Assembly (NCBI GenBank): GCA_964462185.1
Contig: CAYWWV010000020.1
Location: forward strand, 1 to 22,351
Source: RBG-16-57-9 sp964462185
GTDB taxonomy: Archaea; Thermoproteota; Bathyarchaeia; TCS64
Direction: 5' to 3'
DNA: 22,351 nt
Shown here: in pieces, positions 14,570 to 20,765 of the stretch
Position numbering within the stretch: position 1 is the first letter of the stretch
How the letters are laid out: every line of letters begins with the position of its first letter
Translations under genes and position numbers: made by a program
The notes under the pieces: generated by a model
Databases searched by the model: none
What the model was told of the DNA's origin: nothing
What the model saw: only the letters and a program-made list of their open reading frames with translations

Positions 14570-15172
14570 CTAGCCCAGTTGGAGGGTCTCCAGCTTGCTC
14601 CCATCGGCGGTTATAGTTAGAATGTCGATGCCGTCGCCGCTGGTGGCGTCCCTGGCGATGGCCGATTTAATGGCTTTGACGGCTAGCTCTGCGGCCTCCT
14701 GGCAGTCCATGTCTTTGCGGTACTCGGCCTCCAAGACGCCTATGGCGATGGGGGCTCCTGAGCCCGCTGCTATGAAGTCGTCGGGGATGAGGCTGCCCAC
14801 GGGGTCCATGCTGTAGAGGCTGGGGCCGTTCACATCCACGCCGCCAACCAGGGTCTCCATCAGCAGAGGCATCATGCGTCTCCCAAACAGCATGTTGCTG
14901 ATGAGCTTGGCCATGGCCTTGGTGGTGATGGGCCGGTTTTTCTCCAGCTTGAAGAGGTTGGCGTATGCGGAGGCCTCCCTCACCAGGGCCTGCATATCGC
15001 TCATGAGCCCCGCGAAGGCTAGGCCAACGTTCTCGGTGAGTTTGAAGACTTTTTGGCCTCGGGTGCTGGAGACCAGGTATCCGTAGCTGACTCTCTTCTC
15101 GCTGGCCAGAACCACGCCGTCCTTGCAGACTATGCCTACGGTGGTGGCCCCCTGTATGGCTTGGCGGCTCAT
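14570..15172 (-). CDS. psmB: 20S proteasome beta subunit lacking the catalytic Thr1
   Basis: The 200-residue protein is a clear archaeal proteasome beta subunit: an 8-residue propeptide ending in Gly, TTVGI, KDGVVLASEKRVS, SGAPIAIGVLE and RDATSGDGIDIL. Counting from the residue after the propeptide Gly, Glu17 and Lys33 fall exactly where active subunits have them, and the Asp/Ser of RDATSGD are present, but position 1 is Ala (G-A-T-T-V-G) instead of Thr. The subunit should assemble into the core particle without proteolytic activity, or need an active partner beta encoded elsewhere. A TATA box at 15206-15215 precedes the ATG. tRNA-Ala follows 8 nt after the stop. The family is certain; inactivity is inferred. 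Confidence 0.95.
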   Translation of the reverse strand: MSRQAIQGATTVGIVCKDGVVLASEKRVSYGYLVSSTRGQKVFKLTENVGLAFAGLMSDMQALVREASAYANLFKLEKNRPITTKAMAKLISNMLFGRRMMPLLMETLVGGVDVNGPSLYSMDPVGSLIPDDFIAAGSGAPIAIGVLEAEYRKDMDCQEAAELAVKAIKSAIARDATSGDGIDILTITADGSKLETLQLG

Positions 15173-15205
15173 CTACTTCACGTCTAAGCTGAATATTGGA
15201 GGCAC

Positions 15206-15215
15206 GATATATAGG
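15206..15215 (-). promoter_or_regulatory. TATA box for psmB
   Basis: The minus-strand element CCTATATATC is centred about 38 nt before the ATG, giving a leader of about 12 nt. It lies immediately after the bax1 stop and separates psmB from the upstream operon. Confidence 0.5.
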
Positions 15216-15220
15216 TTCCC

Positions 15221-16351
15221 TCACCTCAACCTGTAGAGCCTGCTCTCCCCCCTGGGCGTGGCCCACTCCACCTGGATGCCGTAGGCCTCTAGGACGGGGA
15301 GGGGGTTCCTCACGCCCAGAGTCCTCAAATAGTTTTGGGCCTCCCCCAGGGTCTCCATCTGGGAGAGCCTCCGCTTCAACCGGAGGTGGAGACCCCTATC
15401 CACCATCAACCCCCCCACCTCGCGGTAATCCCCCTGTGCTCGGAGGGCCTCCACCGCCTTCTTCACGGTTACGCCCAGTCTCTGCGCCAGCTCCTCGGGT
15501 TCCACCACCCACCCATACTCAGGTGGCCCCCTGGGCTCTTCGGGCACCACCAACACCTCCTGGGGAGCAGTTAGGGGCTTCATCAACCCCCCGTGTTTCC
15601 CGCTGTCCAAGATCAACCTTGAATCACCCTTCCCAGCGGGGTAGCCCACGACAGCCTCCAAGCCCCAAACAGGCAACTCCACCAGCCTAGCAAAGGCCTC
15701 CTGGAGCCTGAGAGCCCTCTGGTTCACTCGCCGAGTGGGTGCGAAAAGGGCATGGGCCTTCCCTGAGCCTAACTCCAGTTTCTCCGCGCCCACCCTCCTA
15801 AGAGCGCCATGGATGTCAGAGTCCGGCCCTTCCCATTTGAGCCAGACCTCCCTGCTGTGGGCCAAGAGCCCCAAAGCGTTTTCAAAGTTGTAGGCCTGCA
15901 ATAGCTCTTGGGCTGTTGGGGGGTTGAATCGGGTGAGGAAGGCCTCCGAGGGCAGGTCGGCGTACAGGCTTTTCTCCAGGTCTTGGGGGGTGACCCCCAG
16001 CTCCTTGGCCACAGCCGCCAGCACCTTCTCCCGGTCCTTCTCAGAGTAGACCCCCAACTGGGCTGCGGCCTCAAAGGCCTTCCTCCTAGCCTCCCGTGGA
16101 GGGATAGCTGCCCTGGGCTCGAAGACGCATCGATCCTCTAATACTGCTGCCAACCCCCGTACCAACCGGTAGTCGTACCCAACCCCCTCGTAATCCCTCA
16201 GGGTCTCCTCCAGCTCCCTCCTTCGCCTACCAACGTGTTCCCCGTAGACCTTCACAAGGGTCTCCAACAGGGCCAAGGGCTCCCTGATGAAGAGGGGGTA
16301 GAGCACACCCTTCCTCCTACGGGCCCTCAAGAGTTGGGGGGGCAGCGTCAC
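15221..16351 (-). CDS. bax1: Bax1-like XPB-partner protein (DUF790 family)
   Basis: Identity rests on the DUF790 pattern (MTLPPQLLRARRRKGVLYPLFI at the start; YNFENALGLLAHSREVWLKW near 154-173; the GSGKAHALFAPTRRVNQRALRLQEAF...WGLEAVV block) and on its place directly after xpb, where Bax1 always sits in archaea. Bax1 binds XPB and cuts DNA at the repair bubble. The C-terminal third (about 255-376) does not show the PDF...EIVGFW-type nuclease signature that I recall for longer members; it has a winged-helix-like stretch (PEELAQRLGVTVKKAVEALRAQG). The start is GTG 16351, overlapping the xpb stop as GTGA, with AGGAGG (within 16360-16368) as its Shine-Dalgarno sequence. Nuclease competence is doubtful. 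Confidence 0.82.
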   Translation of the reverse strand: MTLPPQLLRARRRKGVLYPLFIREPLALLETLVKVYGEHVGRRRRELEETLRDYEGVGYDYRLVRGLAAVLEDRCVFEPRAAIPPREARRKAFEAAAQLGVYSEKDREKVLAAVAKELGVTPQDLEKSLYADLPSEAFLTRFNPPTAQELLQAYNFENALGLLAHSREVWLKWEGPDSDIHGALRRVGAEKLELGSGKAHALFAPTRRVNQRALRLQEAFARLVELPVWGLEAVVGYPAGKGDSRLILDSGKHGGLMKPLTAPQEVLVVPEEPRGPPEYGWVVEPEELAQRLGVTVKKAVEALRAQGDYREVGGLMVDRGLHLRLKRRLSQMETLGEAQNYLRTLGVRNPLPVLEAYGIQVEWATPRGESRLYRLR

Positions 16352-17667
16352 CTCCTGCGCCTCCTCCTGCGGGAGATGTACTCCTCGCCCGTCCCTTCGC
16401 TCACCACCTCCAACAGCGTCGCAGTCTTTCCCGCCTTCTTCCTCAGCACCCTTCCCAGGCGCTGTATGAATTGGCGGGGGCTCCCCGAGCCGCTGAGGAT
16501 GATGGCGAGGGAGGCGTCGGGGACGTCAACGCCTTCATCTAGGACCCTGCTGGTGACTATGCACTTGTAGGTGCCCTGGTGGAACCTGTCCAGTATCTCG
16601 TTGCGCTCGTCCCGCGAGGTTAGGTGGGTGATGGCTGGGACCAGCAGCTCTCTGCTGAGCCTGTAGACGAGGGGGTTTTCCCTGGTGAATACCAGCACCT
16701 TCTCCCCCCTGTGGGCCTCCAAGACGCGCTTCACATACTCCACCTTGGACTCGCTGTTGAGGGCTATGTCCATGGCCTCCCTACGGGCTTGGAGGGCCCT
16801 CCGGGCCTCGGGGTCTCTCCCGCTTCTCCTCACAAGGGCTAGGAAGTCCCGTGGGCCCCTGATCCTTATGTTTCTCCTGGTGAGGAAGCCCCGGTATATC
16901 TTCATGAGTCGCTGGTATTCCTCCCTCTCCTGGGGCTTCAGGGATAGTCGAACGGTTTTGACCTGGTAGTCAGCCAGGTGTGTCCCCGCCAGGTGGGAGG
17001 GCTCCAACTCGTAGACTTTGGGGCCCACCAGGGTTCGGATGGCCTCCAGCGCGTCGCCCTCTGGGGGGGTGGCTGTGAGTCCCAGCCGTAGGGGGGCGGC
17101 GAAGCACCGGGCCATCATCTGGTTGCCCTGGGCTGAGAGGTGGTGGACCTCGTCCAAGACCAGCATCTGGAAGCGGCCGCCCAGCTCCCCGCACCTGAGC
17201 CTAGCGCTGTTATAGGTGGTCACCGTGATGGCCCCCAGGGTTCGCTCCTCCCCTGTGATGGCTCCCACGGACACCTGGAAGGCCTCCTCCAGGGCCCGCC
17301 TCCACTGCTCCACCAAGACCAGGGTGGGCACCACCACTAAGGCGCTGCATCCCTCCTCCTCCAAAGCCTTAACAGCCAGAACAGTCTTCCCAGCCCCCGT
17401 GGGGAGCACCACCACCCCCCTCCTCCCCGCCTCCCTCCAGGCTTGGAGGGCCTCCCTCTGGTACTTCCTCAGTTGGATGTTGGAGGAGACCCTCACCCGG
17501 GGCATCCCACTGGCTACGTGGTCCAGGTAGGGCTCCCCCAGCTCGTCGAGCCTCTGCTTAACGGCGTGGTAGAGGTGGGCGGGGTAGTTGCTTCTGGGCT
17601 GGCCGTCCAGGTCCAGTGGAGGCCCCTCAACAACCAGTGTTCCCCCTTGGTAGCGGAGGACCCTCAA
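16348..17667 (-). CDS. xpb: XPB-family DNA helicase
   Basis: This is a 439-residue SF2 helicase with an N-terminal DNA-recognition domain, Walker A LPTGAGKT (88-95), DEVHH (172-176), motif III LGLTATP (195-201), a thumb region (SLAGTHLADYQ...EYQRLMKIYRGFL), then VFTRENPLVYRLS, TSRVLDEGVDVPDA and motif VI QFIQRLGRVLR. It unwinds DNA for repair or transcription together with Bax1. The RED motif that normally follows motif III reads E-G-D here. The protein ends in Ser and seven Arg; the AGG codons of that tail double as the Shine-Dalgarno of bax1. The start is TTG 17667, overlapping the rtcA stop (TTGA), with GGAGGGTGG upstream. Confidence 0.95.
   Translation of the reverse strand: MRVLRYQGGTLVVEGPPLDLDGQPRSNYPAHLYHAVKQRLDELGEPYLDHVASGMPRVRVSSNIQLRKYQREALQAWREAGRRGVVVLPTGAGKTVLAVKALEEEGCSALVVVPTLVLVEQWRRALEEAFQVSVGAITGEERTLGAITVTTYNSARLRCGELGGRFQMLVLDEVHHLSAQGNQMMARCFAAPLRLGLTATPPEGDALEAIRTLVGPKVYELEPSHLAGTHLADYQVKTVRLSLKPQEREEYQRLMKIYRGFLTRRNIRIRGPRDFLALVRRSGRDPEARRALQARREAMDIALNSESKVEYVKRVLEAHRGEKVLVFTRENPLVYRLSRELLVPAITHLTSRDERNEILDRFHQGTYKCIVTSRVLDEGVDVPDASLAIILSGSGSPRQFIQRLGRVLRKKAGKTATLLEVVSEGTGEEYISRRRRRRR
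16360..16368 (-). promoter_or_regulatory. Ribosome binding site of bax1 inside the xpb poly-Arg tail
   Basis: AGGAGGAGG on the minus strand encodes Arg residues of the XPB tail and lies 8 nt before the GTG of bax1. This is one of the clearest Shine-Dalgarno sequences in the window, and it is used for an internal operon gene. Confidence 0.6.
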
Positions 17668-18701
17668 CGACCACCCTCCTCGAAGACTATCTCGGCGGGT
17701 CGATCCAAGCCACCGGAGACCCGGGGCTTTCGACCCGTGAACAGTTCAGCCAGCTCCAGAGCTGTGTTGATGTGGCTGGTGAGGGCGCTGGTCTTGAAGC
17801 GGGTCTCACCCTTCGCCAGGCTCGACAGGACCACCAAATGGTCGGCCGTGTGGGGGTCCACGTGGGCCCCAGCTTTAAGATGGTCCAAAAGCTTTAGAGC
17901 CGCCCTCCTCCCCACCTCCTCCGCTGGAACCCCTCGAGCCCCCAGGCTATCAGCGCCTATGAAAAGGTCCTCACCCACAGCCCAAAGACAGATCACGGAG
18001 CCGGGGCTGAGGGGTGGGGGCTGTGCCTCCAAGGCCTCTATGTAGACGGGTACACCCAGAGCCTCCAGGGAGTGGCGGGCAGAACGGGCCTGCCTCTCAG
18101 CCACATGGCGGGGGAGCCTCCCGCAGAGGGACAGCCCCCGCACCTCCTTCAAACTGGGTGCGCCGGGTTTGAAGCCCTCCAGCCGGCCCAGGGGCTCCGC
18201 CTCCAGAACAGCCCTCCCCCCTCCCCGGGGGTAAAACCCGTGGCGGAGAACCCTGAGACGCAGCCTTGCCCCCATGGCGGCAAAAGCAGGGTAGACCACG
18301 TGCTCGAGGAAAGCTAGTGGGGGGGAGAAGGTCACGGCGGTTCCCCCACCAGCCCACACCTGGCTGGGCTCTGGGCAGTGTAGAACTATAGGGTCTATGC
18401 ACTGAAACAACAGGGGGATGCTTCCAGCGGTGCCTATGTTGAAGGTGTATCTTCCCCCTCGGAGCCTTCCAGGCTTGAAGGTGACCTCGGTGCTGCCTAC
18501 TCGGCCTCCCTGGACCTCTGCACCTGAGAGCTGGGCCGCGGCTTTCAAGGCGGAGAGGTGTTGGGGCCTGAGGCCGGGCTTGGAGCGGGAGGCTCGTATG
18601 CGGGTTATGTGGATGGGCACGCCCAGTATGGCGCTGTAGGAGAGGGCCATGCGGAAAACCTGGCCCCCGCCCTCACCCATGGAACCGTCCAGCTCCAACA
18701 T
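17664..18701 (-). CDS. rtcA: RNA 3'-terminal phosphate cyclase
   Basis: The 345-residue protein has the RtcA signatures: GSMGEGGGQVFR (6-17), RPQHLSALKA, GFYPRGGG (155-162), DPHTADHLV and the catalytic His310 in ALTSHINTALE, the residue that takes up AMP. It converts RNA 3'-phosphates to 2',3'-cyclic phosphates with ATP. The length is normal. The ATG lies 3 nt after the stop of the B3/B4 gene, and the stop overlaps the xpb start, so expression is operon-coupled. RtcA next to XPB-Bax1 combines RNA-end and DNA-repair enzymes in a single transcript. Aclonifen-type alternatives such as Rcl1 are excluded because the catalytic His is present. Confidence 0.95.
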   Translation of the reverse strand: MLELDGSMGEGGGQVFRMALSYSAILGVPIHITRIRASRSKPGLRPQHLSALKAAAQLSGAEVQGGRVGSTEVTFKPGRLRGGRYTFNIGTAGSIPLLFQCIDPIVLHCPEPSQVWAGGGTAVTFSPPLAFLEHVVYPAFAAMGARLRLRVLRHGFYPRGGGRAVLEAEPLGRLEGFKPGAPSLKEVRGLSLCGRLPRHVAERQARSARHSLEALGVPVYIEALEAQPPPLSPGSVICLWAVGEDLFIGADSLGARGVPAEEVGRRAALKLLDHLKAGAHVDPHTADHLVVLSSLAKGETRFKTSALTSHINTALELAELFTGRKPRVSGGLDRPAEIVFEEGGR

Positions 18702-18704
18702 AGC

Positions 18705-19367
18705 CTACTCGACTTTTCCGCCGCAGAACCTCTGAATAAGGCCCACCGTTCTATGGGTGGCCTCCACAAGTTTCTCCCTTGGAACCCCCGGCACACCGCA
18801 GACCATCACCAGCACGTTCTCCGAGTCCAACGTCACCTTGCTATAGTCGGCGTCCCGGTAGGGGTAGACGGCCACCAGGCTCTCCTGGTCCTCCACCACC
18901 GCCTCTCCCCCCTTCAGCTCCACGGGCGCCCTCATCCCTATGCCAAGGAACTCTTCGCCCTGGCGGGCAGACCTCATCACCAACTCTCCGTGGAGTTTGT
19001 CGTAGTCGAAGCAGGCCACGGGTATGAGGGTCTCCATGGAGGCCAGGTTGTAGGCGTCTACGCAGGTGTTTATTTGGGGGAGCCTCCGTCGCCTGAGGGC
19101 TCTCCGGATCAGGGCCTCGGAGGCCGGCCTGTTCTTGGTGGGGTCCACCCCCAGCTTCCAGAAAAAGTCTCGGTAGGCCCTTACAAGGGGGTTGTCCTTC
19201 AGCGTATCCAGGGTGTATCTTTGGGCCACCTCTTCGATGACCCTGGATTTGTAGTCCTCCAGCCCCTGGGAGAACCCCTCAACTCTTACCCCCTCTAGTC
19301 GTACCAGGGTCGCCTCCAGGCCAGGATACTTCTCCCTGATCTCCCGGTCCAGCCTAAGGAATTCCAT
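18705..19367 (-). CDS. B3/B4 tRNA-editing-like domain protein
   Basis: The 220-residue protein matches stand-alone B3/B4 domain proteins related to the editing domain of bacterial-type phenylalanyl-tRNA synthetase beta: NPLVRAYRDFFWKLGVDPTKNRPASEAL, then RRRLPQINTCVDAYNLASMETLIPVACFD, and YPYRDADYSKVTLDSENVLVMVCGVPGV. Known B3/B4 domains clear mischarged tRNA or bind nucleic acids; the role of the archaeal free-standing form is not settled. I chose ATG 19367; a GTG at 19376 in frame adds three residues. Either start lies inside the end of nadM, so the two are translationally coupled. rtcA follows after 3 nt. Confidence 0.87.
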   Translation of the reverse strand: MEFLRLDREIREKYPGLEATLVRLEGVRVEGFSQGLEDYKSRVIEEVAQRYTLDTLKDNPLVRAYRDFFWKLGVDPTKNRPASEALIRRALRRRRLPQINTCVDAYNLASMETLIPVACFDYDKLHGELVMRSARQGEEFLGIGMRAPVELKGGEAVVEDQESLVAVYPYRDADYSKVTLDSENVLVMVCGVPGVPREKLVEATHRTVGLIQRFCGGKVE

Positions 19368-19902
19368 GCTGGTCACCCCCTCTCAAAGAATCGCTTTGCG
19401 CTAGATCCCTCACCCTCCCCACCCCATCGATCTCCTTGATGATCTCGGCAACCTCTGGTGGGACCAGGTCTTTCCAGTCCTCGTCGCAAAGCATCCGGCG
19501 CCTAATCTCACTGGCCTCAAACCTCTCACGCTCGTACAGTTCAATGGGCCTGACCTCGTATCCCGCCTCCAGGAGGAGCCGCTTGGTGAGGCTCTGGTTG
19601 CTGTAAACCACCTTGAACCGGGGGGTCTGGGACTCCAAGCTGCTAACCCAGACCCTGTGAGCGGGGGCGTCGGGGATGGGTATTATGAGGTAGCGGCTTG
19701 GGGAGACCCCTGCGCCGTCTAGTGCGGCCCTGATCATCTCGATCCTCTCCCCCGCTGTGAAGGGGTTGTCGTGTTGGTGGCTCATCTGGGCGCTTCCCAC
19801 CACAATGATCAGGTTCTCGTTCTCCCCGAGAATCCTCCTCACAGCGTAGAGGTGTCCATTGTGGAAGGGTTGGAATCTACCCACGAAGACGGCGTCGAAC
19901 AT
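19354..19902 (-). CDS. nadM: Nicotinamide-nucleotide adenylyltransferase (archaeal NadM)
   Basis: The 182-residue protein is the archaeal NMN adenylyltransferase: GRFQPFHNGH with the catalytic H14-x-x-H17, then IIVVGSAQMSHQHDNPFTAGERIEMI, and the C-terminal SEIRRRM (S131-x-x-R134) phosphate-binding motif. It makes NAD from NMN and ATP. Archaeal NadM is usually about 170-185 residues, so it is complete. The ATG has a Shine-Dalgarno-like GGTGAGG 5 nt upstream and a TATA-like element at 19932-19937. It is first in the nadM-B3/B4-rtcA-xpb-bax1 operon and diverges from the HpcH aldolase gene; its last codons overlap the next gene. Confidence 0.95.
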   Translation of the reverse strand: MFDAVFVGRFQPFHNGHLYAVRRILGENENLIIVVGSAQMSHQHDNPFTAGERIEMIRAALDGAGVSPSRYLIIPIPDAPAHRVWVSSLESQTPRFKVVYSNQSLTKRLLLEAGYEVRPIELYERERFEASEIRRRMLCDEDWKDLVPPEVAEIIKEIDGVGRVRDLAQSDSLRGGDQHGIP

Positions 19903-19931
19903 TGAACCTCACCTTGGAAGCCGTCTCCAAA

Positions 19932-19937
19932 CTTATG
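19932..19937 (-). promoter_or_regulatory. TATA-like element for the nadM operon
   Basis: CATAAG on the minus strand is centred about 32 nt before the nadM ATG, implying a 6-nt leader. It is weaker than the other TATA boxes here. Confidence 0.35.
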
Positions 19938-20006
19938 TGTCTTCTCATAATCTTGGCCCCCATCCCAAAGCTTGAATACTCTGGAGCCAAAAAGGGTCTG
20001 AGGAAT

Positions 20007-20765
20007 ATGAAGAACCTTCTTAAACGTAAACTCTCGAGGGGAGAGGCGGTGGTGGGATGCTTCGTGGGGCTGGGCCACCCCGATGTGACTGAGGCCCTAA
20101 GCCGCCTGGGCTTCGACTGGCTCCTCATCGATGGGGAGCACTCCCCCATAGGCCTGGAGACCATGCAGGGGATGCTGCAGGCAATGAACGGCACCGAGTG
20201 CACCCCCATAATCCGGCCAGCCTGGAACGACCCCGTCATCATCAAGCGCGTCTTGGACATAGGGGCCCACGGCGTCCTCGTCCCCTGGGTGAACAACGCC
20301 GAGGAGGCTGAGGCGGCTGTGAGGGCTTGCAAGTATCCCCCTGTGGGCCTGAGGGGGTATGGGCCCAGGAGGGCTGCGCTGGGCGACCCAGACTACTGGG
20401 CGACGGCCAACGAGGAGGTCCTGGTCTCAGTGCAGATTGAAACCAGGGAGGCCGTGGACCATGTGGAGGAGATTCTCTCGGTGGAGGGGGTGGACGCCTG
20501 CTTCATTGGGCCCTGGGACCTCTCCAGCAACCTACTGGGCAGGGTCCCACCAGACTACTCCAACCCCGAGTACGCGGAAGCCTTCCAAAAGGTCTTGGAG
20601 GCCTCCGAGGCCACTGGGAAGCCAGCCGGCCTCTACTGCAACCCCAGCAACATCCAGTGGGCCCTGGAGAAGGGCTTCAAATACAACACCGTGGGCGAGG
20701 CCGACGACTTCCTAATGGAAGGCGCCAGGAGGGCCCTGGAAGCCGCCGGGCGAAAACCCAGGTAA
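20007..20765 (+). CDS. HpcH/HpaI family aldolase
   Basis: The 252-residue protein is a class II 2-oxo-acid aldolase: FDWLLIDGEHSP with the catalytic His45, R70 in IIRPAWND, GVLVPWVNNAEEAEAAV, metal ligands Glu145 (QIETREAV) and Asp171 (GPWDLS), and YNTVGEADDFL at the end. Relatives cleave 2-keto-3-deoxy sugar acids or 4-hydroxy-2-oxo acids to pyruvate or glyoxylate plus an aldehyde. The frame is open to 19902, but ATG 20007 is chosen because GAGG precedes it closely and the length then equals the family norm. The 3' end overlaps the convergent dehydrogenase gene by 54 bp. The FAH and ROK genes nearby fit a sugar-acid pathway, though they are in another unit. Confidence 0.9.
   Translation: MKNLLKRKLSRGEAVVGCFVGLGHPDVTEALSRLGFDWLLIDGEHSPIGLETMQGMLQAMNGTECTPIIRPAWNDPVIIKRVLDIGAHGVLVPWVNNAEEAEAAVRACKYPPVGLRGYGPRRAALGDPDYWATANEEVLVSVQIETREAVDHVEEILSVEGVDACFIGPWDLSSNLLGRVPPDYSNPEYAEAFQKVLEASEATGKPAGLYCNPSNIQWALEKGFKYNTVGEADDFLMEGARRALEAAGRKPR

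Noticed and set aside
18558..19298. Long plus-strand ORF (246 codons) opposite rtcA and the B3/B4 gene
   Set aside because: Composition is His/Gly/Pro-rich with no family resemblance; the minus-strand genes have clear motifs, so this is a shadow frame in G/C-rich DNA.
19902..20006. Extension of the HpcH aldolase to 19902
   Set aside because: The added 35 residues are antisense to the nadM promoter and leader, and ATG 20007 with GAGG gives the normal family length.
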